Origin: an uncultured Sphingomonas sp.
Lineage (GTDB): Bacteria; Pseudomonadota; Alphaproteobacteria; Sphingomonadales; Sphingomonadaceae
Reading direction: 5' to 3'
Assembly (NCBI GenBank): GCA_913774925.1
Contig: CAJYKB010000098.1
Coordinates: 1-36,359, forward strand
DNA: 36,359 nucleotides
Position numbers and translations under genes: made by a program. Position 1 is the stretch's first letter. Every line of letters begins with the position of its first letter. The notes under the pieces were generated by a model. That model did not search any database and was not told where the DNA came from. It saw nothing but the letters and a program-made list of their open reading frames with translations. Below, in pieces: positions 7,782 through 14,527 of the stretch.

Positions 7782-8123
7782 ATGACGTCGCCCAGCCGCA
7801 TCGATCATGCCGTCCTGCTGCTGCAGGAGCGGCTGCGCGCGCTGAAGAGGGACAGCGGCGCACGGACGACGCGAGCGGCTGGCGCGGGTGTGCGGCGGGC
7901 CGATCCGCTGGGATCGCTGCGTCACCTCGCGCAGCAGGGGCGCATCGGCGACGAGGAATTGCGCAAGGCGTTCGTGCGCACGTTGCTGGGGGAGTCGCTG
8001 GGAGAGGATCTGCTGCGCAGTATCGCGTTCCAGTCGATCGCCGATCAGGTGCTGCGCATCCTGGAGGATAGCGAGGACGGGCGCGCGCTGATCGCGGCGG
8101 CGCTGGCGGAACTGGACGCCTGA
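7782..8123 (+). CDS. Unknown 113-aa protein, last gene of the plus-strand flagellar operon
   Basis: The start ATG follows the previous stop directly (TAGATG), so the gene is almost certainly in the operon. The product is 113 residues, Ala/Leu/Arg-rich and mostly helical in appearance, with segments IDHAVLLLQERLRALK near the N-terminus, IGDEELRKAFVRTLLGES in the middle and SIADQVLRILEDSEDGRAL near the C-terminus. There is no signal peptide and no membrane segment. The C-terminal half alternates hydrophobic positions as in small helical adaptor or chaperone proteins. I do not recognise the family. The stop at 8121-8123 lies 7 bases from the stop of the convergent gene on the other strand. Confidence 0.68.
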   Translation: MTSPSRIDHAVLLLQERLRALKRDSGARTTRAAGAGVRRADPLGSLRHLAQQGRIGDEELRKAFVRTLLGESLGEDLLRSIAFQSIADQVLRILEDSEDGRALIAAALAELDA

Positions 8124-8130
8124 GCGCGGG

Positions 8131-9246
8131 TCAGTGAAGCGTCGGTTGGGTCAGCCGGGCGAAATAGCTGGCGATCGTCATCTGACCGCCGTCGATCGGC
8201 GTGGCCATGGCGCGCTCCACGATGACGGCCGCCGCGGCGGGATCGTCGCTGGCCAGCAAGGCACCGGCCAGCGCGGCGGAAAAGCACGCCCGGTCGAGGC
8301 GTAGCGCGGTCGTCATGCGGCGGCGGGCGGCGTCGCGCTGCCCGTCGGCGATGTCGACGACCGCGAGCGATCCATGGCTTTCCGCGAAATTCGCGTCGAT
8401 CGCCAGCGCGCGCTCGAACCGCTGGCGTGCGGCGGCGGCATCGCCGGCAAGATACCAGGCCCAGCCGGCCGCGATCCACGAACCGATATGGTCGCTGAAT
8501 TGCTGCGCCCCGCGGTCGAGGTGCGGGGCGGCCTGCGCCGGCTGATGCCCGGCCAGCTCGGCGAGGCCGCGGCCGATCCACGCACGCGGGTTCACCTCGC
8601 GCGTCGCGATCGAGCGGTCGAACGCGGCGTGCGCCGCGGCGAGGTTCCCGGCATGCAGGTCGAGGATGCCGAGCGCGGCGAGCGCCTCCGGATGGTCGCC
8701 CGCCCGGCTGGCGCAGATGCGCGCCAGGTCGGCGTCGTCGACGTCGAGCGCCAGGGTCGCCATCGCGGCCAGCAGACCGCGGTCATCGGGGAAGCGGGCC
8801 AGCGCCGCCTTGCCGGCGGTCATCGCGTCGTCGAACGCCTGCGCCTCGTGGAGCAGTTGCACGCGCAGCATCGCCGCGGCGGGCCATGCCTCGACCACGG
8901 ACGGCGTCAGGGTGGCGAGTGCCGCGGCCTTGTCCCCGGTCATCGCGAGCGACCAGGCGAGGTTGAAGCGGGTTGCGGCATCCTCGCGGACGCCAAGAAG
9001 GTCGCGGAATCGACCGGCGGCTGCGGCGAAATCGCCGCGGTGCATCGCGACCATGCCGGTGAGGTAGCCGCTCTCGACGCTGCCGGGCGTGACGAGGCGC
9101 AGGTGCGCTGCCAGCGCGTTGGCGCGGTCCGGCTCGCCCGCGTCGAGCGCGGCACGGATCGCATCGGCGAGCAACGCGGGATTGTCCGGGTCGGCATTCA
9201 GGTAGCCGAGGAGACGCTGGAAGCGCGCGGGGGCGGTATCGTTCAT
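8131..9246 (-). CDS. Tetratricopeptide-repeat protein, function unknown
   Basis: The product is 371 residues, almost entirely Ala-rich helix pairs with TPR signatures, for example MVAMHRGDFAAAAGRFRDLL, NLAWSLAMTGDKAAALATL, LGILDLHAGNLAAAHAAFDR and GWAWYLAGDAAAARQRFERA followed by LAIDANFAESHGSLAVVD. About nine repeats can be laid out. There is no signal peptide or membrane segment. ATG 9246 is preceded on the minus strand by GGAGAAG at good spacing. It lies 141 bases downstream of flhA on the same strand, so it may be the last gene of the fliQ-fliR-flhB-flhA operon or have its own promoter. Its convergent partner ends 7 bases away. Its role is not known; nearness to flagellar genes suggests an accessory role. 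Confidence 0.8.
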   Translation of the reverse strand: MNDTAPARFQRLLGYLNADPDNPALLADAIRAALDAGEPDRANALAAHLRLVTPGSVESGYLTGMVAMHRGDFAAAAGRFRDLLGVREDAATRFNLAWSLAMTGDKAAALATLTPSVVEAWPAAAMLRVQLLHEAQAFDDAMTAGKAALARFPDDRGLLAAMATLALDVDDADLARICASRAGDHPEALAALGILDLHAGNLAAAHAAFDRSIATREVNPRAWIGRGLAELAGHQPAQAAPHLDRGAQQFSDHIGSWIAAGWAWYLAGDAAAARQRFERALAIDANFAESHGSLAVVDIADGQRDAARRRMTTALRLDRACFSAALAGALLASDDPAAAAVIVERAMATPIDGGQMTIASYFARLTQPTLH

Positions 9247-9321
9247 TCAACGCTTCTCCGAAACGTCCGGGGTGGATCAACATTCAGTTTGTATGACGTT
9301 GAAGTGTCCAGGCTTCTGCCG

Positions 9322-9350
9322 ACGTCATCCCCGCCTTCGCAAGAATGATG
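9322..9350. repeat. REP-like imperfect palindrome
   Basis: The segment reads as TCATCCCCGC, a 4-base loop CTTC, then GCAAGAATGA, with 7 of 10 positions pairing and extra ACG/ATG flanks. It resembles the short GTCATTCCCGC...GCGGGAATGAC intergenic palindromes common in alphaproteobacterial genomes, here decayed. It lies between flhA and the TPR gene and could also act as a weak transcription end for flhA. The rest of the gap 9247-9387 shows no clear promoter. Confidence 0.35.
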
Positions 9351-9387
9351 GAAGAGAGGGGGTGAGCGCACCGGATGTCGATACGCC

Positions 9388-11397
9388 CTAGCCGTCGATC
9401 GTCACGACGTCATAGGAACGGATGTCGATCCGCTCCGGGATTTCCCCCACCGATACGACCGCGAGCCGCGGGATGGCGCGCTGCGTCAACGTTCGCAGCG
9501 CCTTGCGGATCTCGGTGCCGCACAGCAGCACCGGCGCCCGGCCATCGCGGAACATGCGGTCCGCGAGCGGGGCGATGCGACGGACGAGCGAGTCCGCAAG
9601 GCGCGGGTCGAGCGGGCGACCGCCGCCGGCGAGGTGGCCTGTCAGATCGTTCTCCAGCCGCGGATCGAGGCTGAGCACCGCCAGATCGTCGTGGCGACCG
9701 CGCAGCTGGTTGCAGATCGCGAAGCCGATCCGCTGGCGCAGCATCTCCGCCAGCAGCTCCGGCTCGCGTTGCGTCCGGGCGAGGTCGATCAGCGTCTCCA
9801 TGACGAGGTCGAGGTTGGCGAGCGACACCCCCTCCGCGAGCAGCAGCCGGAGCACGCTCTGCGTCTCGGCGACCGAGAGCATCGTCGGGATCAACTCCTC
9901 GACCAGGCTGGGCTGGCGCTTGCGCAGCGTGTCGAGCATGTCGAGGAAGACGGGGCGGGTCAGCAGCCGCGCCGCCTCCGCGCGGACGATGTCGGCGACA
10001 TAGGCCATCATCACCGCTCCCGGTTCCGCCACCGCGAAGCCGCGATCGCGTGCCTCCTCCACCTGGTCGGGCACGATCCAGAAGCCGGAGCGGCCGAGCG
10101 AGGGCTCGTTGGCCTCGATCCCCTCCAGCCGCGCTTTCGCATCGCGCGTGGATACCGCGAGCAGGCGATCGGGATGGATCGTCATGCGGCCGAAGCGCGT
10201 GCCCAGCAGCTGGACATCGAGATCGTTGAACGCCAGCCCCTCGCCGTCGACGATCCGCACGGCGGGCAGGGGGACGCCGAACTCCGCGACATGCGCGCGG
10301 CGGATCGCGGCGATACGGTCGAGAAGGCCGCCGCGCTGGTCGCGAAGCGCGGTGGCCAATTCCTCTCCCAGCAGGATGTCGATGCCGCCGGATCGCACCT
10401 CGACCGGGGCATCTTCCGTCACTTCCGACGTCAGACCCGCATCATCGGCCGGCGTCGCGTGTCGAGAGCGCCACCAGGCGATCCCGATCCACGCCGCGAC
10501 GATGACGATCGGCCATTTGGGCATGCCGGGCAGCAGCAGCAGGCAGAGCAAGGCGACGCCGACGATCCGCGGGATGCGTGGGATCGAGGAGAGCTGCGTG
10601 TAGATTTCGGTGCTGAGATCCTGATCGGCGGAGGACCGCGTGACGATGATCCCGGTCGCGACGGAGACGATGAGCGCGGGCAGCTGCGCCGCGATCCCGT
10701 CGCCGATGGTCAGCAGCGTGAAATGCTGGAGCGCCTCGCCCCAGCTGAGCCCCAGTTGCAGAATGCCGATCAGCGAGCCCGCGATGATGTTGATGAGCAG
10801 GATGATGATCGCGGCGATCGCGTCACCCTTCACGAACTTGCTGGCGCCGTCCATCGCGCCGTAGAAGGCCGCCTCCTGCTCCAGCTCGTGGCGCCGCCGC
10901 TGCGCCTCGGCCTGGTCGATCAGCCCCATATTGAGGTCGGCGTCGATGCTCATTTGCTGGCCGGGCATGGAATCGAGCGTGAAGCGCGCCGCCACCTCCG
11001 ACACGCGCTGCGCGCCGCTGGTCACGACGACATATTGGACGACGACCAGGATCGCGAAGACGACGATGCCGACGATGTAATTGCCCCCGACCGCGAACGA
11101 GCCGACTGCGGCGATGACGTCTCCCGCCTCCGCACGCGTCAGAATCAGTCGCGTCGCCGCGACGTTGATCGCGAGCCGGAGCAGCGTGACCACCAGCAGC
11201 AGCGACGGGAAGGTCGAGAAATCGACCGGGCGCGTGACGTAGAGCGTCATCAGCAGGATCGTCAGCGCGAAGCCGAAATTGGCGACGATCGCGAGATCGA
11301 TCAGCGTCGCCGGGATCGGGGCGAAGAGGATAGCGAGGATGCCGAGCAACCCGCCGACCAGCACCAGATCGCGATTGTTGCGGTACAGCCGCTCCAT
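9388..11397 (-). CDS. flhA: FlhA, flagellar export gate protein
   Basis: The product is 669 residues from ATG 11397; a GTG at 11400 would add one residue. FlhA is the nonameric export gate whose cytoplasmic domain docks chaperone-substrate complexes. The N-terminal membrane half contains the FHIPEP family signature TFPSLLLVVTLLRLAINVAA with TRLIL, and the conserved ARFTLDSMPGQQMSIDADLN and KGDAIAAIIILLINIIAG. The C-terminal half (about residues 330-669) is the soluble docking domain, with ILLGEELATAL and PTMLSVAETQSVLRLLLAEG. The length is near normal (about 690). The start overlaps the flhB stop as TGATG. It is followed on the same strand by the TPR gene. Confidence 0.97.
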   Translation of the reverse strand: MERLYRNNRDLVLVGGLLGILAILFAPIPATLIDLAIVANFGFALTILLMTLYVTRPVDFSTFPSLLLVVTLLRLAINVAATRLILTRAEAGDVIAAVGSFAVGGNYIVGIVVFAILVVVQYVVVTSGAQRVSEVAARFTLDSMPGQQMSIDADLNMGLIDQAEAQRRRHELEQEAAFYGAMDGASKFVKGDAIAAIIILLINIIAGSLIGILQLGLSWGEALQHFTLLTIGDGIAAQLPALIVSVATGIIVTRSSADQDLSTEIYTQLSSIPRIPRIVGVALLCLLLLPGMPKWPIVIVAAWIGIAWWRSRHATPADDAGLTSEVTEDAPVEVRSGGIDILLGEELATALRDQRGGLLDRIAAIRRAHVAEFGVPLPAVRIVDGEGLAFNDLDVQLLGTRFGRMTIHPDRLLAVSTRDAKARLEGIEANEPSLGRSGFWIVPDQVEEARDRGFAVAEPGAVMMAYVADIVRAEAARLLTRPVFLDMLDTLRKRQPSLVEELIPTMLSVAETQSVLRLLLAEGVSLANLDLVMETLIDLARTQREPELLAEMLRQRIGFAICNQLRGRHDDLAVLSLDPRLENDLTGHLAGGGRPLDPRLADSLVRRIAPLADRMFRDGRAPVLLCGTEIRKALRTLTQRAIPRLAVVSVGEIPERIDIRSYDVVTIDG

Positions 11398-12503
11398 CAC
11401 GCGGGATCGCCCGGTTGCTGCCCAACCTGCTGCCCCGCCTGCCGGATCGCGCGACGCAGCATGATGTAGATGTCGGCCACCGCGACGAACTCACGCTCGC
11501 GGATCGGGCGGCCGACGGGGCTGAAATGGTAGAGGGCGCGCGCCAGTGCGGGCTGGCGCACGATGGTGATGCCTTCGCGCCGGGCGGCGTCGCGCATCTG
11601 GTGCGCCCAGCGGTTGCGGCCGCGCGCCTGGACGATCGGAGCGTCGCCGTCGCCGGGGCGATAGCGCAGCGCGACGGCGTAATGGGTCGGGTTGACGATC
11701 AGCACGTCCGCTCCCTTGACGTTGGCCGCGCCGGCGGCCTGCTTGAGGATGTCTTCCAGGATCTGGTGCCGCTTCTGCTTCTGTCGCGGTTCGCCCTCGC
11801 GCTCGCGGACTTCGCGGCGGACGTCGCGGCGGCTCATCCGCATGTCCTTCGCGAAGGTGCGTCGCGCCAGGATCTGGTCCGCCAGCGCGATGGCCGCGGC
11901 GAGCAGGATGAAGAGCAACAGCAGCCGGCCGGAAACGCCGACCAGCGCGTCGGCGAGATCGCGCGCGCTGCGCACGGCGCGCCCCGCCTCGTACGCGGTG
12001 CCGAGCAGGAAGATGGTGGCGGCACCGGCATAGAGGACGAGCTTCGCCAGGTTCTTGCCCAGCTCCTTCATCATCCGCATCGACAGGACGCGCTTCAGCC
12101 CCTTGGCGGGATCGAGCCGCTTGAGGTCGGGCTTCAGCGGTGCCGCGGTGAAGACGATTCCGCGGTTCTGGATCAGCTCGTTCGTGATCGCGATCGCCAG
12201 CAGGATCAGCGCCGGCAGTGCTAGCACGGCGGCGATGGCGGTGGCGTGCTGGCCGATCATCGCGCCCAGCGCATCGCGGTCGCCGGCGTGAGTGACGGGG
12301 GCGAGCAGCTGCTGGCGCATCACCCGGCGCAGCGTGGCGATCAGATCCTGCCCGGTCGTCTGCGCCGCGACCGCCGCGGCGATCAGCACCGACAGGAAGC
12401 CGAGGTCGGTGCCGCGCGCCAGCATGCCCTTGCGGCGCGCGCTGTCCAGCTTGAAGGCGGTCGCTTCCTCGCTGCGATCCTGTTCGCCCGACGCGTCAGC
12501 CAT
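11397..12503 (-). CDS. flhB: FlhB, flagellar export substrate-specificity switch
   Basis: The product is 368 residues. The N-terminus GEQDRSEEATAFKLDSARRK is the usual FlhB opening (here with MLARGTDL after it). Four hydrophobic segments follow, then the charged linker region with MSRRDVRREVREREGEP. The autocleavage motif NPTH is intact at residues 271-274 within VLIVNPTHYAVALRYRPG. Cleavage between Asn and Pro lets FlhB switch from hook to filament substrates, working with FliK. The C-terminus has the typical VRQPALARALYHFSPVGRPI. It overlaps fliR by 8 bases and flhA by 1 to 4 bases, depending on the flhA start. Confidence 0.97.
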   Translation of the reverse strand: MADASGEQDRSEEATAFKLDSARRKGMLARGTDLGFLSVLIAAAVAAQTTGQDLIATLRRVMRQQLLAPVTHAGDRDALGAMIGQHATAIAAVLALPALILLAIAITNELIQNRGIVFTAAPLKPDLKRLDPAKGLKRVLSMRMMKELGKNLAKLVLYAGAATIFLLGTAYEAGRAVRSARDLADALVGVSGRLLLLFILLAAAIALADQILARRTFAKDMRMSRRDVRREVREREGEPRQKQKRHQILEDILKQAAGAANVKGADVLIVNPTHYAVALRYRPGDGDAPIVQARGRNRWAHQMRDAARREGITIVRQPALARALYHFSPVGRPIREREFVAVADIYIMLRRAIRQAGQQVGQQPGDPA

Positions 12504-13260
12504 GGTGCGGCGCCAGCGACAGCATCGCCTCGATCGCGAGGCGGAGGATGCGCGCGATCCCCGCGCTCGCCAGCCCGATCGTCGCGGGCAGGACCAGCAG
12601 CGTGACGATGGCCTTCGCCTGAAAGCCGAGGACGAGGACGTTCATCTGCGGCATCGTCCGCGAGGACAGCGCCACCACGAGGTCGACCACGAACAGCAGC
12701 GTCATCGCGAGCCCGACCAGCCCGAGCGCGGCCACCGATGTCGCGGCGAGGAAGGCGAGGAGCGATCCGATCTCTACGGGCGTGCCGAGGCTGCCGAGCG
12801 GAACCTGCCGATAGGATAGCGCCAGCATGCGGACGAGGTCGAGCGGCCCGCCGGTCGTGAAGAACACCGCGGCCGCGCCATAGGTGAAGAGCGCACCGAT
12901 GAGCGGCGTCTGGGCGCCGGTCTTGGGATCGATGATGAAGGCGAGGCCGAACGCCGCCTGGATATCGAGCGCTCGCCCCGCGACCGCGATCATCGCGAAG
13001 GCGATCTGCAACGCCAGCGCCAGCGCGATGCCCACGCCCAGCTCGCGCAGGCCGGCGACGACCAGCTCCGCGGCCTGGACGGGCAGGGGCGTATCGGCGG
13101 TGATCGGCGGCATCGCGGCGGCGAGCGCCAGCACCAGCACCGCCCGCACGACCATCGGCATCCGCACGAGCGTGAACGGTGGCGCGAAGGCCAGCACTGG
13201 CCCCAGCCGCAACGCGGCGAGGAGCAGCGCGGCGATCTGTCCGCTCACCGGTTCCAGCAC
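12496..13260 (-). CDS. fliR: FliR, flagellar export gate membrane protein
   Basis: The product is 254 residues from a GTG start at 13260, 7 bases after the fliQ stop. It is a polytopic membrane protein with about six hydrophobic segments, as FliR should be. Recognisable parts are LRLGPVLAFAPPFTLVRMP near the N-terminus, ELGVGIALALALQIAFAMI and AFGLAFIIDPKTGAQTPLIG in the middle, and the late conserved RTMPQMNVLVLGFQAKAIV. FliR completes the FliP5-FliQ4-FliR1 helical gate. The end overlaps the flhB start by 8 bases. The order fliQ-fliR-flhB-flhA is a common arrangement. Confidence 0.95.
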   Translation of the reverse strand: MLEPVSGQIAALLLAALRLGPVLAFAPPFTLVRMPMVVRAVLVLALAAAMPPITADTPLPVQAAELVVAGLRELGVGIALALALQIAFAMIAVAGRALDIQAAFGLAFIIDPKTGAQTPLIGALFTYGAAAVFFTTGGPLDLVRMLALSYRQVPLGSLGTPVEIGSLLAFLAATSVAALGLVGLAMTLLFVVDLVVALSSRTMPQMNVLVLGFQAKAIVTLLVLPATIGLASAGIARILRLAIEAMLSLAPHHG

Positions 13261-13267
13261 CGCGGTG

Positions 13268-13537
13268 TTACTGCGCGAGGTTGGGGATCGACAGGATCAT
13301 CGCCTGCGCGAACTGCGTCAGCCGGCCGAGCATCCACGAGCCCAGGAAGATGAGCAGCATCGTCACCACCGCCAGCTTCGGTACGAAGGTGAGCGTCATC
13401 TCCTGCAGCTGGGTCGCGACCTGAAAGATGCTGATGACGAGCCCGACGACGAGGATCGCGCCCAGGATGGGCGCGCAGACGATCGCCGCATTCCACAGCA
13501 TCTGGTTCAACATGCCAAGCGCCTGATCCGGTCCCAC
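13268..13537 (-). CDS. fliQ: FliQ, flagellar export gate membrane protein
   Basis: The product is 89 residues, exactly the normal FliQ size, with two long hydrophobic helices (IVCAPILGAILVVGLVISIF and FVPKLAVVTMLLIFLGSWML). The link between them, QVATQLQEMTLTFVPKL, is the family hallmark. Four FliQ copies wrap the FliP/FliR pore. The start is GTG 13537; on the minus strand GAAGAGGGAAAACA lies just upstream, giving a good ribosome site, so I prefer it over the in-frame ATG 24 bases further in. It is the first gene of the minus-strand operon, so its promoter should lie in 13538-13748. Confidence 0.95.
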   Translation of the reverse strand: MGPDQALGMLNQMLWNAAIVCAPILGAILVVGLVISIFQVATQLQEMTLTFVPKLAVVTMLLIFLGSWMLGRLTQFAQAMILSIPNLAQ

Positions 13538-13656
13538 TGTTTTCCCTCTTCGTGGCGTCGGTTGGATGGGTAGCAGGTGCGGGCGAGGGTGGTGGGGGAG
13601 ATTGAACCGGATTGGACGTGATGGTGCGAATTCGCTTACACATTTGTTGTCTTGGC

Positions 13657-13666
13657 GGCACGTGCC
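13657..13666. promoter_or_regulatory. Perfect 10-bp palindrome upstream of fliQ
   Basis: GGCACGTGCC is a perfect dyad 120 bases upstream of the fliQ start, in a 211-base gap whose right half has lower GC than the flagellar genes. It could be an operator for the fliQ operon. I could not see a convincing sigma-54 or sigma-28 promoter in the gap. A 10-bp palindrome can occur by chance in GC-rich DNA, so the evidence is weak. Confidence 0.2.
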
Positions 13667-13698
13667 TATCGTGGCGAGTGTGCTATCTTGTAATTACG

Positions 13699-13713
13699 TC
13701 AAGCGCTGCTTGA
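13699..13713 (-). terminator. Possible weak terminator after the immunity candidate
   Basis: TCAAGC, 3-base loop, GCTTGA forms a perfect 6-bp stem 36 bases past the stop of the immunity candidate. On the minus strand it is followed by CGTAATTAC rather than a T run, so termination would be inefficient at best. If it fails, toxin-module transcription would read into fliQ. Confidence 0.3.
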
Positions 13714-13748
13714 TTGTCTCTGATGTCGGCTCAATACCCAGGGCGCGC

Positions 13749-14216
13749 TCATGTAAGCGAGACGCGCACTTTCATGTTGTCGAAGTCTACAGGACCTTCC
13801 CCATCGCTACATCGTAGCAATAGCTGCCTTCCGTTCTCGATGCTTGCAATACGCATTCCAGCATTGCCGAGCCAGGCCTGGGTGACATCTACGTTACCTA
13901 TGCTTCCACGCCATATATTCCAAAGTTTTAAGGTTGGATTCGCTCCGGGCTTCCTCTTTACGCGCACGGAAATTTTATCCGGTGCTTTGTCACTCCATAG
14001 AAGAATTTCCTTCCCCTCTATGCCGTTAACCTCCAGAAGCCCTTCGGTAATTTTTAATGTGAGGCCTTGAGCTGGTGTATCAATCGCATTCAAGAATTCC
14101 ACGTTAACGCTCTCTGGAGCGGGAATGACTTCGTAAATTGCATAGGCCAATTCTCCATCCCACATGAGATGGGGGGCTTGAGCATCTGCAAATAGGTCAG
14201 CTAGCGCTCGGGTCAT
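13749..14216 (-). CDS. Putative immunity protein of the RHS toxin
   Basis: The product is 155 residues from ATG 14216, one base after the RHS stop codon (TGAAATG). A longer frame starting at 14315 exists, but its first 33 codons overlie the RHS tip in another frame, and AGGA sits 7 bases before ATG 14216, so the shorter start is preferred. The protein is soluble, without signal peptide. It is acidic in its N-terminal third (MTRALADLFADAQAPHLMWD) and beta-rich afterwards, with LTLKITEGLLEVNGIEGKEI, LKLWNIWRGSIGNVDVTQAW and a C-terminal FDNMKVRVSLT. I do not recognise the family. GC is about 47-50 percent by eye, far below the neighbours. Position directly behind a polymorphic-toxin tip is the standard place for the cognate immunity gene; the function is inferred from that. 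Confidence 0.7.
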   Translation of the reverse strand: MTRALADLFADAQAPHLMWDGELAYAIYEVIPAPESVNVEFLNAIDTPAQGLTLKITEGLLEVNGIEGKEILLWSDKAPDKISVRVKRKPGANPTLKLWNIWRGSIGNVDVTQAWLGNAGMRIASIENGRQLLLRCSDGEGPVDFDNMKVRVSLT

Positions 14217-14217
14217 T

Positions 14218-14527
14218 TCAGTATCCTGGGCGGCGGTAGGGGTCGACCGTAGCATGATCTTGCGGCCAGCGCGGGACAACGTTTCGTCCGCCACTTCGTA
14301 ACGGTATCGGCTCATGGCTCAAATCCATCGACTCGATACCCCCCTTATCGAAATTGTAGCGTTGAGGTGCTAGACCGCGCTGCATGCGGTCAAGCTGGGT
14401 TGCGTTCCAAGTCCCGTTCCGGGGGTTTGCGGCCTCATTTTTCCAAAACCGGCTTCTAACGGTAGACCAAGCAGGGGAATTGCCACTTTTGGTGAGACCA
14501 TAGATGTCATCGCCTAAGCTCCATCCC
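14218..14527 (-). other. C-terminal toxin tip of the RHS protein, HNH-like nuclease candidate
   Basis: The last ~100 residues contain WSTVRSRFWKNEAANPRNG, a linker MQRGLAPQRYN, and then MDLSHEPIPLRSGGRNVVP with RWPQDHATVDPYRRPGY at the very end. His3366, Asn3377 and His3386 are spaced as H...GG.N..P....H, the pattern of HNH/Endonuclease VII-fold toxins such as those grouped as Tox-HNH, Tox-GHH or Tox-SHH. This would make it a DNase delivered to a competitor. The assignment is by motif only; other His-Me finger subtypes are possible. Confidence 0.6.

Noticed and set aside
9634..11469. A 600-codon plus-strand open frame opposite flhA
   Set aside because: Composition is dominated by Asp, Arg and Gln and the frame is exactly antisense to a well conserved FlhA.
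1..13537. Possibility that the export genes belong to a virulence injectisome
   Set aside because: FlgD, FlgE (hook) and a sigma-28-type factor are part of the same operon, and there are no secretin, needle or translocator genes.
13566..14070. Plus-strand open frames in the low-GC region near the immunity gene
   Set aside because: They are antisense to the immunity candidate or lie in the gap, with no start context or protein features.
14217..14315. Extended start at 14315 for the immunity candidate
   Set aside because: The extra 33 codons overlie the RHS tip including its HNH-like residues. ATG 14216 has AGGA at good spacing and starts one base after the RHS stop.
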